The notes under the pieces were generated by a model. That model had not been told where the DNA came from, did not search any database, and worked only from the letters and a program-made list of their open reading frames with translations. A stretch of 64,000 nt of DNA, taken from Salsuginibacillus halophilus. Lineage in GTDB: Bacteria; Bacillota; Bacilli; Bacillales; Marinococcaceae. The stretch spans positions 124,001 to 188,000 of the forward strand of contig NZ_PYAV01000007.1 in the NCBI RefSeq assembly GCF_003014715.1, given 5' to 3'. The position numbers and the translations under genes are program-made. Position 1 is the first letter of the stretch, and each line of letters opens with the position of its first letter. Of this stretch, positions 8,019 through 16,805 are shown piece by piece.

Positions 8019-9576
8019 TGGCTAACCTCCTTGCGATCGGGGGCTTGTGTTCAGCCGTCAACTTTTCACCCCGAGTGTGCACAAGCCAGTAACTGTTGTC
8101 TCGATCTTCAACATCACCTTGCAGCGCATGTGCACCTAACGAAGATTTACGTGCCTGCATCGACTCACACATTAAGCGTGCTAAACGATATTGAAATGCA
8201 GCTTCTATCTCTTTACGCGCTGGTCGAACTTTTTTCCGCTCTTCGCTAGGCGCTGTAAGACGCGTTGACAAAAGCTCTAATTTTTGCCGGCTCCGGAGCG
8301 GTCCTGCATAACATTGCATAAAACGACCAATAACTGTTGCAGATAATGGCGAATCCATTGGAAGGTCATACGTTTGAATAGCTGCTTGTTTTGACTTGTC
8401 ATTGTTCACAACTTCACATACTCGGGTAACAAGCGTTGGAATAAATGCGACTGCTTCAAGGAGTGAATTACTCGCTAAACGGTTGGCTCCGTGAACACCA
8501 GTATAGGCGGTTTCTCCAATGGCAAATAAACCAGCTACTGATGTCTCCATCGCCTCATCAACCACAACGCCACCCATCATGTAATGCGCACCGGCACGAA
8601 CAGGGATCGGTGTTTGTTTCAACGCCGCCCCGTCTTTGGTCAATTTTTTATAGATGTTTGGATAACGTCCTACTAGATCCTTAACTTCACTTATATCAAG
8701 CGCCGGAGACTTTCCTTGTTGATCTGCCACTTCTACCGCCCGCGCAGTAACATCACGTCCAGCAAGACTTCCACCCATTAATGGCGAAATTAACAGCTCA
8801 CCTTCACCGTCAACCAGCTGTGCCCCGTCTCCCCGCAGCGCTTCAGTTAAAAGCATCCCTTTGCATCCTGCGCCAGAAGCAATTGTTGGGTGAAACTGCA
8901 CAAACTCTAAATCGCACAATTCAGCCCCGGCATCATAAGCCAGCATATACCCTTCACCGGTTGCTTCATCTGAATTTGACGTCCACGTATAAAGCTGTCC
9001 GGACCCACCGGTTGCAAGTACGACTGCAGAGGCGCTATACGTATGAACTTCGCCATATGTACTCACTGTGCTCACCCCTGTACAGTGACGCCCCTGTGTA
9101 TGAATTTGAAATGCCGTTTCGCCTTCTTTACATATCACAGTTTCAGGAAGGTTGGCTGTTAGGACCTGCATAATTGAAGATCCTGTCCCATCTTTTGAGG
9201 TATGGGCAATGCGCGGGTATTGATGCGCTCCTTCTTTGCTTAAGCAAAATGTGCCGTCTGGAAACTTTGTAAACGAAACTCCGAGCTGTTCAAGCCAGCG
9301 AATCACTGCCCCGCTACTTGCAGTCATATCTTCTACCCGCTTTTGGTTATGGTGGTATCCTCCGGCATTTAGCGTATCCGCAGCATGCTGTTTCGCATAA
9401 TCCTCTTTATGAAGGGCTGCGGCAATCCCGCCTTGAGCGAGCACAGAATTTCCCTTACCGATGTGTGTCTTACTTATAAGTGTTACCTCCATATGCGTTG
9501 ACAATTGATGTGCTGCTGCCAGACCGGCTAAACCGGCCCCGATGATGATGCAGTCGGTCCACTTCGCTTTCATCAT
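8005..9576 (-). CDS. nadB: L-aspartate oxidase NadB
   Basis: FAD enzyme that oxidises L-aspartate to iminoaspartate, feeding NadA. After MMKAKWTD comes the dinucleotide fold CIIIGAGLAGLAAAHQL; the VLAQGGIAAAL loop, the LCDLEFVQFHPT region and GAHYMMGGVVVDE active-site block mark the succinate-dehydrogenase/aspartate-oxidase family. ATG at 9576 (or 9573) follows AAAGGGG; the longer open frame up to 9636 adds a Cys/Lys-rich stretch unlike the family and covers the operator, so it is rejected. First gene of nadBCA, divergent from nifS-nadR. Confidence 0.95.
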   Translation of the reverse strand: MMKAKWTDCIIIGAGLAGLAAAHQLSTHMEVTLISKTHIGKGNSVLAQGGIAAALHKEDYAKQHAADTLNAGGYHHNQKRVEDMTASSGAVIRWLEQLGVSFTKFPDGTFCLSKEGAHQYPRIAHTSKDGTGSSIMQVLTANLPETVICKEGETAFQIHTQGRHCTGVSTVSTYGEVHTYSASAVVLATGGSGQLYTWTSNSDEATGEGYMLAYDAGAELCDLEFVQFHPTIASGAGCKGMLLTEALRGDGAQLVDGEGELLISPLMGGSLAGRDVTARAVEVADQQGKSPALDISEVKDLVGRYPNIYKKLTKDGAALKQTPIPVRAGAHYMMGGVVVDEAMETSVAGLFAIGETAYTGVHGANRLASNSLLEAVAFIPTLVTRVCEVVNNDKSKQAAIQTYDLPMDSPLSATVIGRFMQCYAGPLRSRQKLELLSTRLTAPSEERKKVRPARKEIEAAFQYRLARLMCESMQARKSSLGAHALQGDVEDRDNSYWLVHTRGEKLTAEHKPPIARRLANEYV

Positions 9577-9611
9577 GACCGCCCCTTTAACTTTACACTT
9601 TACTTTACACA

Positions 9612-9644
9612 TGTCTTGACACCCATCGTTACACAAAATTAAAC
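9612..9644 (+). promoter_or_regulatory. nifS promoter overlapped by candidate NadR (NiaR) operator
   Basis: The 100-bp gap between divergent nadB and nifS contains the perfect palindrome TGTCTTGACA (9612-9621), flanked by ACAC/TTTACAC repeats. Its right half forms the -35 box TTGACA (9616-9621) of a promoter pointing at nifS, with a weak -10 (TAAACT) 18 bases on. NadR encoded two genes downstream is the expected repressor of both arms. Assignment of the palindrome to NadR is inference from position and symmetry. Confidence 0.55.
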
Positions 9645-9678
9645 TAAAAGCAATAACTTTTACGTCAGGAGCGAAGCC

Positions 9679-10836
9679 ATGATTTATCTTGATTATGCAG
9701 CAACGACACCGATGTCAAAGACAGCGCTCAAGGTATACAACGAAGCTGCTGAAACGTTTTTCGCCAATCCGAGCAGCCTTCATGACGCAGGAGGTAAAAC
9801 TGCTTATGCATTAAATTCAGCACGCCGCAGCATCGCCAGACTGTTGCACGTCGATTCGGAAAGTGTGCATTTTACAGGGAGCGGTTCAGAGGCGAACATC
9901 CTGCCGATCCTTGCCACTGCGCGAGCAAATCGAGGTGCAAAAAACGTAATCGCTGCAAGCCCGCTAGAACATCCTTCCGTTTATACAGCCTTACGCATGC
10001 TCGAAACGGAAGGATTCACGATTCAATGGCTCCCTGTTGATTTTTATGGACGCATCTTGCCAGAAACCCTTGAAAACGTGCTCAACGAACAAACATGTCT
10101 TTGTGTCATCGGTCATGCCAGTGCTGATTTTGGCACAATCCAGCCACTCGCTGAACTTGCCTGCATTTCTGCAGCAAAGGACATTCCCTTTCACAGTGAC
10201 TGCGTGCAGACATTTGGAAAAATACCACTTCCATTACTTGCTGAAAGTGGTGTAACTTCAATCGCCGTATCCGCCCATAAAGTACACGGACCTGTTGGAA
10301 CCGGTGCATGCTGGATTGATTCAAAAACAAAGGTTCATACCCTTCCCGGCGTCACGCACGAAAATGGGCTACGCCCCGGAACGGTGGACACAGCAGGTGC
10401 TTTAAGCTTTGCGGCTGCAGCCGAAGAAGCTGTGAGTAATCAAGCGGCTGAAGCTGAGCGCCTTGCTGGACTAACGACAACGTTTTTACAAACCGGGCGT
10501 GAATCGCTTGGCATTATACCTTTTCACCCTCCGCTTCCTGAACGACTACCTCATTTTGCTGTTTTTCAGATGGAAACTATTGAAGGACAATGGATCATGT
10601 TAGAATTAAATCGAAGAGGCATCGCCGCAGCTACAGGCAGTGCCTGCACAACAGGCAGTGGTGAGCCTTCACCAGCTTTGAAAGCTGCCGGTCGAACTGA
10701 TGCCGAAGCTTTCGCACTCGTCAGGCTTTCCTTCGGAAAAAGCACGACAAAAAAGGAAGTAGCTGACACGCTTACAGCTCTATCTGAGATCTATGCTGAG
10801 TTTAAGCAGTCAGCTGGCATTCCAGTTAGGTTATAA
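9679..10836 (+). CDS. nifS: Cysteine desulfurase NifS (NadB/NadA-associated)
   Basis: PLP enzyme that takes sulfur from cysteine. In B. subtilis this NifS paralogue serves iron-sulfur assembly on NadA. The 385 residues start MIYLDYAATTPMSKTAL; the PLP lysine is in SVSAHKVHGPVGTG (about residue 200), and the catalytic Cys is in the GSACTTGSGEPSPAL loop (about 320). CAGGAG lies 7 bases before the ATG. Two genes behind one promoter (nifS-nadR), divergent from the nad operon, explain its role. Confidence 0.93.
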   Translation: MIYLDYAATTPMSKTALKVYNEAAETFFANPSSLHDAGGKTAYALNSARRSIARLLHVDSESVHFTGSGSEANILPILATARANRGAKNVIAASPLEHPSVYTALRMLETEGFTIQWLPVDFYGRILPETLENVLNEQTCLCVIGHASADFGTIQPLAELACISAAKDIPFHSDCVQTFGKIPLPLLAESGVTSIAVSAHKVHGPVGTGACWIDSKTKVHTLPGVTHENGLRPGTVDTAGALSFAAAAEEAVSNQAAEAERLAGLTTTFLQTGRESLGIIPFHPPLPERLPHFAVFQMETIEGQWIMLELNRRGIAAATGSACTTGSGEPSPALKAAGRTDAEAFALVRLSFGKSTTKKEVADTLTALSEIYAEFKQSAGIPVRL

Positions 10837-10859
10837 ATATGAAAGAGGAGTATAAATCA

Positions 10860-11405
10860 ATGGCAGAAAAGCAATTTCAAGATAAAATGAAAGGCAACGA
10901 ACGCCGCAACTTCATTTTGCGGCTTTTGCAGTCTTCTGCTGAAGCTGTGACTGGCGGGGAACTTGCCGATAAAACAAATGTGAGCCGGCAGATCATTGTA
11001 CAAGATATATCAATTTTAAAAGCACACAATCACCCCATCATTGCCACCTCTCAAGGATACATTTTCATGCATGAAGAAGGACACAGCCGCACGGAACGCG
11101 TCTTTGCCTGCCGGCACGAAAGCAGCCCTGATGTTACTGAAGATGAACTTGCCCTCATTGTTGAACACGGAGGGTCTATTGTGAATGTCGTCATTGAACA
11201 TCAACTTTATGGTGATTTAACTGCTGCGTTGCAGCTGCATACGCTGCAGGATGTACAAAAATTTATTAGCCGCTTAAAAGCAACGAAAGCGCCGCTTTTA
11301 TCACAACTGACAGATGGGGTGCATTTACACACTGTAACTGCTGATTCAGAAGAACAGCTTGATGAGATTGAACAAGCCTTACAAGCCAAAGGTTTTCTTT
11401 TATAA
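10860..11405 (+). CDS. nadR: NAD biosynthesis transcription repressor NadR/NiaR (YrxA)
   Basis: Niacin-responsive repressor of nadBCA and nifS. Residues 15-60 form a winged helix (RNFILRLLQSS.. GGELADKTNVSRQIIVQDIS); the C-terminal part is the 3H domain, with histidines in the AALQLHTLQDV and GVHLHTV segments that bind metal or ligand. The start at 10860 is preferred: AGAGGAG lies 9 bases upstream, while the ATG at 10839 overlaps the same site. It follows nifS by 23 bases. Confidence 0.9.
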   Translation: MAEKQFQDKMKGNERRNFILRLLQSSAEAVTGGELADKTNVSRQIIVQDISILKAHNHPIIATSQGYIFMHEEGHSRTERVFACRHESSPDVTEDELALIVEHGGSIVNVVIEHQLYGDLTAALQLHTLQDVQKFISRLKATKAPLLSQLTDGVHLHTVTADSEEQLDEIEQALQAKGFLL

Positions 11406-11474
11406 CAAACCGACCTCGATTTCTATTGCGACACACACCAAGCGAAGCGAGCTTAACATCTCCATAACGAAAAC

Positions 11475-11501
11475 AACCGTACCTAAGATTTAGGTACGGT
11501 T
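11475..11501. terminator. Left (distal) copy of the nadR/pheA terminator hairpin
   Basis: Hairpin of stem AACCGTACCT / AGGTACGGTT. It matches the hairpin at 12110-12136 at 25 of 27 positions in direct orientation. On its left a minus-strand U-run (TTGTTTTC) remains; on its right it runs straight into the repeat. It is one half of a duplicated terminator around copy R2. Confidence 0.85.
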
Positions 11502-11502
11502 G

Positions 11503-12106
11503 CAGACTGTCGACAAAGTACAAAACTAACATTCACGGACAGCTTATTGCTACGAGCTCCGGGGGCTGGCGTATTAAGAGGATAAAACCGAATCATGAAC
11601 GTAACCTTCACGCCAGACGGACGCTTTCCCGAGGGCTTGGCTTCAGCTAACTTTTTTCGAATGGTCTTCATTCGAAAAAGTGGATCTTCAGCCTGCGCTT
11701 GATCCTCTGGGAGTCGCCGTCTTTCGTTTCGGTCACTTGTTAGTTAACGGATCATTACGTATTCCCATTGTATATGGTTCGTTTTGACCGCTCATGAAGC
11801 GTCATGATGAAATTGATTCATGTAGCTATTACTTGATCAAAAAGGTCTCTACAATTCTTGACCATGAAATTAAACAAGGCTGACGAGCATCGGCGGCGAC
11901 GCCACCAGGAACAGCGCGAGACGAAAATCCCCCAGGAAGCAGTTGCCTGCCAAGGAGGTTGAGGAGGTATAAGAGGCTAAGAAGACACGGTGACTTCAAG
12001 CGCTAGCGCAGATCAAGCCGATGTCGCACTTGTGCCCTATGGGTGCAAGTGTCCGCCGAAATGTGAAGTCAGCCATAGCTGATCTTAAAAGCTTGTCTTC
12101 GTGCTG
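11503..12106 (-). repeat. Complete dispersed repeat (copy R2), reverse orientation
   Basis: About 604 bp without a plausible gene. Read on the minus strand it starts CAGCACGAAGACAAG (12106-12092) and ends TTTGTCGACAGTCTG (11517-11503), a decayed form of the family inverted repeat. It contains the shared internal blocks, including GGCGTCGCCGCCGATGCTCG and the hairpin at 11651-11680 (CTTTTTTCGAATG / CATTCGAAAAAG). It lies between convergent nadR and pheA, bounded on both sides by copies of the same terminator hairpin. Confidence 0.85.
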
Positions 12107-12142
12107 AAAAACCGTACCTATGATTCAGGTACGGTTTTTTCT
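12104..12142. terminator. Bidirectional terminator overlapping the pheA stop codon (right copy)
   Basis: Hairpin 12110-12136 (AACCGTACCT / AGGTACGGTT) followed by TTTTTTCT on the plus strand. The last seven codons and TAG stop of pheA lie within it. It is the right-hand member of the duplication flanking copy R2. Confidence 0.85.
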
Positions 12143-13032
12143 GCGTGTTTTTCATCTTCTGTCTCGGTACGAGATGGAAGGGCGTGGCAGGAGTAACTTC
12201 CTAAAATGCGGACGCTGCAGTTGAGAGCTTCTAACTCTGCGACGACGCCAGGCATAAGCACTTCATCCATCCCATGATTAACATCAATGATGAAAAAGTA
12301 ATTCCCTAGCCCGGTTTTCATCGGACGTGACTCAATTTTGGACAAGTTCAAACGGCGCCAAGAGAAAGCAGATAATACTTGATGCAATGCACCGGAATAG
12401 TCCGTTGGAAGTGAAATCATCAACGTGGTTTTCACGCCTGTTTTCGGCGCTTGATATGCCGGGAGTGTTTCTGGGTGATTTTTTCGTGCCAGCACAACGA
12501 AGCGGGTATGATTCTTCTCATAATCATGAATCTGCGTTTTTACCTGGACAAGTCCGTACTGTTTCGCCGCAAGTTCGTTAGCGACCGCTCCGATCGGTTC
12601 ATCCGGGTTCTCTGCGACTTTTGCCGCGGCTGCACCTGTTGAATCTACCGATGCGAGCGTTGCCTCCGGCAGTTCTTCTCGGAAAAAATCATGACACTGT
12701 GCGATCGCATGTGGATGCGAATAGACCGTTTCTAATTCCGCAAGCCTTTCCGCTTGATCAGGGTGAACAAGCAGGTGCTGTTCAATTGGCACGATGATTT
12801 CACCTGCAATCGGCAAATCACGTTTATGAATTAAATGGTCGAGCGTCATGTTCACAGATCCCTCAATTGCATTTTCAAGCGGAACTAGTGCAACATCTAC
12901 TTCTTCTGAAGCAACTGCATCCATACTTTCATGAATTGTTGTAAATGGCTGCTTTTCAACCTCGGAAAACAACGCATCAACTGCTAGTTCCGTAAATGTA
13001 CCTTGAGGGCCTAAATAACCAACCGTTGCCAC
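12118..13032 (-). CDS. pheA: Prephenate dehydratase PheA
   Basis: Converts prephenate to phenylpyruvate in phenylalanine synthesis. The N-terminal dehydratase domain runs from GYLGPQGTFTELAV to about residue 185, with the catalytic motif NHTRFVVL; the C-terminal ACT domain has the Phe-binding ESRPMKTGLGNYFF segment. Start is GTG at 13032 behind AAAGGACG. It follows pheB by 37 bases in the order obg-pheB-pheA, as in B. subtilis. Its final codons form part of the terminator. Confidence 0.96.
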   Translation of the reverse strand: MATVGYLGPQGTFTELAVDALFSEVEKQPFTTIHESMDAVASEEVDVALVPLENAIEGSVNMTLDHLIHKRDLPIAGEIIVPIEQHLLVHPDQAERLAELETVYSHPHAIAQCHDFFREELPEATLASVDSTGAAAAKVAENPDEPIGAVANELAAKQYGLVQVKTQIHDYEKNHTRFVVLARKNHPETLPAYQAPKTGVKTTLMISLPTDYSGALHQVLSAFSWRRLNLSKIESRPMKTGLGNYFFIIDVNHGMDEVLMPGVVAELEALNCSVRILGSYSCHALPSRTETEDEKHAEKTVPES

Positions 13033-13069
13033 GTAGCATCGTCCTTTCTTTTTTGCTGCAAGTTCTAGG

Positions 13070-13525
13070 CTAAGAGCCTGAGCCTATAACCTCAACTCTG
13101 TCAACAGCGTCCATTTCCTTAATGTCTTTTACGAGTTCACGCACTTCTACAGTAATAGAACCGGTATCAATCGTCAATGTTATATTGGCCCGTCCCTGCA
13201 ATGGAATCGTTTGATTGATCGTTAGCACATTTGCCTCAGTTTCAGCTACAATACCAAGCAGCTTAGACAATGTGCCCGACTGATCGCGCAAATGAATCGA
13301 AAGCGTTATAATCTGCTCTTTAATCATCGCATGAAAGGGAAAAATCGCATCGCGGTATTTATAAAATGCACTTCTGCTTAAATCAACTGACTCAACTGCT
13401 TCTGCAACTTTCGTGGCTCTGCCAGTCTCAAGCAGCTCTTTTGCATCAAGGGTTTTCTGCATCGCATCTGTCAACATATCCTGACGTACTAAATAAAAGT
13501 GGTCAATCCGGTCTGCCAACTTCAT
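13070..13525 (-). CDS. pheB: ACT domain protein PheB
   Basis: Protein of about 150 residues with an N-terminal helical part (VRQDMLTDAMQKTLDAKELLETG) and a C-terminal ACT domain (TLSIHLRDQSGTLSKLLGIVAETEANVLTINQ). Family members sit beside pheA and are thought to act in aromatic amino-acid regulation. ATG at 13525 is only about 2 bases from a GGGGG run, so the TTG at 13519 could be the true start. Between obg and pheA, same strand. Confidence 0.92.
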   Translation of the reverse strand: MKLADRIDHFYLVRQDMLTDAMQKTLDAKELLETGRATKVAEAVESVDLSRSAFYKYRDAIFPFHAMIKEQIITLSIHLRDQSGTLSKLLGIVAETEANVLTINQTIPLQGRANITLTIDTGSITVEVRELVKDIKEMDAVDRVEVIGSGS

Positions 13526-13550
13526 TTCCCCCTTTTACAACCTAAGGGTT

Positions 13551-14831
13551 TTATTCTACAAACTCAAATTCAAAATCTGATAACCGAACCGTATCCCCGT
13601 CTTCTGCACCTTTTTCACGCAACGCCTCATCTACACCCATATGACGCATCTTCTGCGTCAAGCGGCGTACCGATTCTTCACGACTCATATCCGTCATTTG
13701 ATACATCCGCTCAATTTCATCACCACGGATCACAAAGGCCCCATCATCATCGCGCGTAATGTAAAACGGCGATTCTTCCGGTGTATAACGGTACACAACC
13801 TGCGTTTCTTCCTCTTCTTCGTACATAGGAAATTCCGGGGTTTCATCAATTAATGCTGCAACATCGCGGAACAAGGGTTCTAAGCCATCTTTTGTCAATG
13901 CTGAAACTGGATAAATCGGAATATCTTCTTCAAGCTGCTCTTGAAACAATTCAAGGTGCGCTTCGCTATCAGGCATATCCATTTTATTAGCTACAATAAC
14001 TTGTGGGCGCTCTAATAGACGAAGGTTGTAGGCTTCAAGCTCTTCGTTAATCGTTTCGTAATCTTCAAATGGATCGCGTCCTTCAAGACCTGACATATCA
14101 ATGACATGAATAATAACGCGCGTCCGTTCGATATGCCTTAAAAATTGATACCCTAAACCTACACCTTCATGAGCCCCTTGGAGCAGTCCCGGTAAATCAG
14201 CCATCACAAAGCTGTTCCCATCTGATGGAGATACAACACCTAAGTTCGGCTGAAGCGTGGTAAAGTGGTAATCTGCAATTTTCGGCTTCGCTGAAGAAGC
14301 AACAGATAAAAGCGTCGATTTACCGACACTCGGAAAACCGACGAGCCCGGCATCAGCTAATACTTTTAACTCAAGGGTGATCTCACGCTCATCTCCTGGC
14401 TCTCCGTTTTCAGCGTGCTCCGGCGCAGGGTTGGCAGATGAAGCAAACCGTGTGTTTCCACGACCGCCACGGCCGCCTTTAACAATGACCGCCCGCTGTT
14501 TATGCTCGGTTAAATCTGCAATGACTTGGTTTGTCGCGGCATCACGCACCGTTGTCCCTGGTGGTACCTGTACAACCATATCTTCTGCATTCTTTCCGTG
14601 CTGACCTTTAGAGCGGCCGTTTTCACCACGTGGCGCTTTATAATGTTTTTGATAGCGAAAATCCATTAATGTACGCAAACCCTCATCAACTTCAAAAATG
14701 ACACTAGCACCGCGTCCACCGTCGCCGCCGGCAGGACCGCCTTCAGGTACAAACTTTTCACGCCGGAAAGCCACAATCCCGTGCCCTCCGTCGCCTGCTT
14801 TCGTATAAACTTTCACATGATCTACAAACAT
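13551..14831 (-). CDS. obg: Essential GTPase Obg (CgtA)
   Basis: Ribosome-associated GTPase needed for large-subunit assembly, general stress response and start of sporulation. The 426 residues show the glycine-rich Obg fold ([25 protein letters not shown]), then the G domain with G1 [10 protein letters not shown] (about residue 165), G3 [13 protein letters not shown]4 ANKMD, and a C-terminal OCT domain. The ATG is preceded by GGGGTGAAAG. It lies 7 bases before spo0B's end, the same spo0B-obg order as in B. subtilis. Confidence 0.97.
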   Translation of the reverse strand: MFVDHVKVYTKAGDGGHGIVAFRREKFVPEGGPAGGDGGRGASVIFEVDEGLRTLMDFRYQKHYKAPRGENGRSKGQHGKNAEDMVVQVPPGTTVRDAATNQVIADLTEHKQRAVIVKGGRGGRGNTRFASSANPAPEHAENGEPGDEREITLELKVLADAGLVGFPSVGKSTLLSVASSAKPKIADYHFTTLQPNLGVVSPSDGNSFVMADLPGLLQGAHEGVGLGYQFLRHIERTRVIIHVIDMSGLEGRDPFEDYETINEELEAYNLRLLERPQVIVANKMDMPDSEAHLELFQEQLEEDIPIYPVSALTKDGLEPLFRDVAALIDETPEFPMYEEEEETQVVYRYTPEESPFYITRDDDGAFVIRGDEIERMYQMTDMSREESVRRLTQKMRHMGVDEALREKGAEDGDTVRLSDFEFEFVE

Positions 14832-14837
14832 GTTCTT

Positions 14838-15371
14838 TCACCCCAGCTTTACATTCATCGTGACGTGCATGCCGCTTTCATCTGCGTCCCAGCTTTGTAT
14901 CGTACCTTGCTGTTCACATGCAGTAAGCTCACTTTCTAATACTGTAAGATTTCCCGGTACAAAGGCAGCTCTAACTTCTACAAAAAATTCAGGTTCCGTT
15001 TGCAATCGTACGTCAGCGTGACCAGTACTTGATGCTTGTTCACTTTGACGCTCTGCAACCTGCATAACTTCACTCAATCGGGCAGCAAGTACTTCATCTG
15101 CTGAGAAGCAGTCATAAGCGGCGCCTGCAACTTCCACGTGAAGTTTCACTGCAGGCGCATACCAATTATACGTTAATAGATAAAATGCTGTCTTCGGCAG
15201 ATTTAAATTTGTTAATTTACCTTCATTCCGCCAGATGTCGACAAGTTCATCTAAATGTTGTTTTGCCTCTTCTGATTTATTTAATGCAAGCTTTCCCTGC
15301 ACGAGCTGAATTTTGTTCAACCATTCATGGCGAGCATTTCGTAAAAGGTGCAATGTATCATTTTCATCCAA
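14838..15371 (-). CDS. spo0B: Sporulation initiation phosphotransferase Spo0B
   Basis: Relay protein that passes phosphate from Spo0F to Spo0A. The helical hairpin has the phosphorylated His in LLRNARHEWLNKIQLVQGKL (about residue 15 of the chosen form), followed by a degenerate kinase-like domain. TTG at 15371 is chosen because GGAGG lies 8 bases before it; the ATG at 15377 is only 2 bases away. Adjacent to obg as expected, but upstream rpmA/ysxB/rplU of B. subtilis are missing; repeat R3 and an ABC operon are there instead. Confidence 0.88.
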   Translation of the reverse strand: MDENDTLHLLRNARHEWLNKIQLVQGKLALNKSEEAKQHLDELVDIWRNEGKLTNLNLPKTAFYLLTYNWYAPAVKLHVEVAGAAYDCFSADEVLAARLSEVMQVAERQSEQASSTGHADVRLQTEPEFFVEVRAAFVPGNLTVLESELTACEQQGTIQSWDADESGMHVTMNVKLG

Positions 15372-15478
15372 TGTCATTTCCTCCAGCATCCGGCATCATC
15401 ACTGCTAATCATTGTACCACAGGTCACTCCAAACGAGAAAAGCAGGATCAAGCACCTTACCTGACAAAAGAAAACTTT

Positions 15479-15858
15479 CAGCGTGTAGACAAACTTTTAA
15501 GAAAACCGGAGGCTGATGTCGCTTTTCGGCTCGTTATTCTGCGTAGACGTCGCCGCCGATGCTTGTCAGCCTTGTTTAATTTCATGGTCAAGAATTGTAG
15601 AGACCTTTTTGATCAAGCAATAACTACATGAATCAGTTTCATCATGATGCTTCATGAACGATCAAAGCGAACCATAAACGAAAGACGGCGATTCCTAAAG
15701 GACCAAGTGCAGGCTGAAATCAAGCCCTCGGGAAAGCGTCCGTCTGAAAGTGAAGGTTACGTTCATGATTCGGTTTTTTCTCTGAATAGACCAACCCGCG
15801 GGATTTGGAGTATTAAGTTGTTCGTGAGTGTTAGGTTTTGTACTTTGTCTACACGCTG
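15479..15858 (+). repeat. Dispersed repeat, internally deleted (copy R3)
   Basis: 380 bp with the best-preserved termini: CAGCGTGTAGACAAA at 15479-15493 and its perfect reverse complement at 15844-15858. Lacks the internal CTTG-hairpin: the join GGCTGAAATCAAGCCCTCGGG shows loss between two GCTGAA repeats. Also lacks the 5' block seen in R4 and R6. It sits between divergent spo0B and the ABC operon, so no terminator was available here and no flanking duplication is visible. Confidence 0.85.
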
Positions 15859-15911
15859 CTTTTTTCTTTCAACAACTTTAAATACAATTTTACAAAGCTT
15901 TGAAAAATTCA

Positions 15912-15940
15912 TTGACACATTTTTGTAGTCTGCGTATATT
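15912..15940 (+). promoter_or_regulatory. Sigma-A promoter of the ABC importer operon
   Basis: TTGACA (15912-15917), 17-base spacer, TATATT (15935-15940); the -35 is perfect and the -10 near perfect. It lies 54 bp downstream of repeat R3 and about 65 bp before the first gene's start. Confidence 0.8.
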
Positions 15941-16004
15941 AATATCATATAAAACATATTAACTTAATATGGATTATCGATTTAAAGATTGTCGAGGTGG
16001 AGAC

Positions 16005-16805
16005 ATGGCTGATGTAGATATTGTCAACGTTGAGAAAACTTTTAGCGGCGGGAAAGAAGACTCCCCATTCACAGTGTTTCAAGATGTAAATCTGTCCGTT
16101 GACTCAGGAGAATTTGTTTCACTGCTTGGGCCTTCAGGTTGCGGTAAATCGACCCTGCTAAACATCGTTGCCGGACTGGATGAGGCCACAGCCGGCAAAG
16201 TAACAAGCGACGATAAAGCAATCGTTAAACCTGGTCCGGACCGAGGTGTCGTATTTCAAGAACCTGCTTTAATGCCGTGGTTAAACGTGAAAGAAAACGT
16301 GAAATTCGGTTTGAAAAAACATAAGCTTTCCAAAGAAGAAGCCGAAGATCGCGCCGTTCACTTTTTAAAGCTTGTACACCTCGGAAAGTTTATGAACGCC
16401 TTCCCTCACGAACTGTCCGGCGGAATGAAACAGCGTGTAGCGATCGCCCGCGCGCTTGCGATGAATCCTGATGTACTGTTAATGGATGAACCTTTTGGTG
16501 CCCTTGATGAGCAAACCCGCAGTATGCTTCACGAAGAGGTGCAGTCTATCTGGGAAGAAACAAAAAAAACAATCTTGTTTGTTACACACAACATTCGAGA
16601 AGCGATCCTTTTATCCGACCGCATTGTACTCATGGGTACGCGTCCGGGACGGATCATGGAAGTGTTCGATGTCAATATCGAGCGTCCACGTAAAACTTCA
16701 GATCCGGATTTTATAACTTTAGAAGAACGCATTAATGATCAGCTGAAAGGTGAAATTCATAAAGTGATGAGGGAGGAAATGGGCGATGGGTACGGCGGTG
16801 CGTAG
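16005..16805 (+). CDS. ABC importer ATPase, SsuB/TauB/NrtD type
   Basis: Cytoplasmic ATPase of an importer for a sulfonate-, nitrate- or pyrimidine-like substrate. It has Walker A LLGPSGCGKSTLLN, Q-loop VVFQEPALMPWL, signature LSGGMKQRVAIARAL, Walker B VLLMDEPFGALDEQTR and the switch His in FVTHNIREAI, all typical of the SsuB/TauB group. ATG at 16005 follows GAGGTGG; an in-frame ATG at 15969 has no site. It overlaps the permease gene by 20 bases. Confidence 0.92.
   Translation: MADVDIVNVEKTFSGGKEDSPFTVFQDVNLSVDSGEFVSLLGPSGCGKSTLLNIVAGLDEATAGKVTSDDKAIVKPGPDRGVVFQEPALMPWLNVKENVKFGLKKHKLSKEEAEDRAVHFLKLVHLGKFMNAFPHELSGGMKQRVAIARALAMNPDVLLMDEPFGALDEQTRSMLHEEVQSIWEETKKTILFVTHNIREAILLSDRIVLMGTRPGRIMEVFDVNIERPRKTSDPDFITLEERINDQLKGEIHKVMREEMGDGYGGA

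Noticed and set aside
11506-12106. Repeat copies as group II intron fragments
   Set aside because: Insertion beside terminators recalls group IIC introns, but there is no maturase frame, no recognisable domain V, the ends are inverted repeats, and flanking hairpins are duplicated.
13641-14604. Frames antisense to obg, and similar frames opposite katG and ruvB
   Set aside because: Shadow frames of well-conserved genes without start signals.
15859-15911. Terminator-hairpin duplication around R3
   Set aside because: Flanks TCAAGCACCTTACC and CTTTTTTCTTTCAAC do not match and no stem-loop is present at either side.
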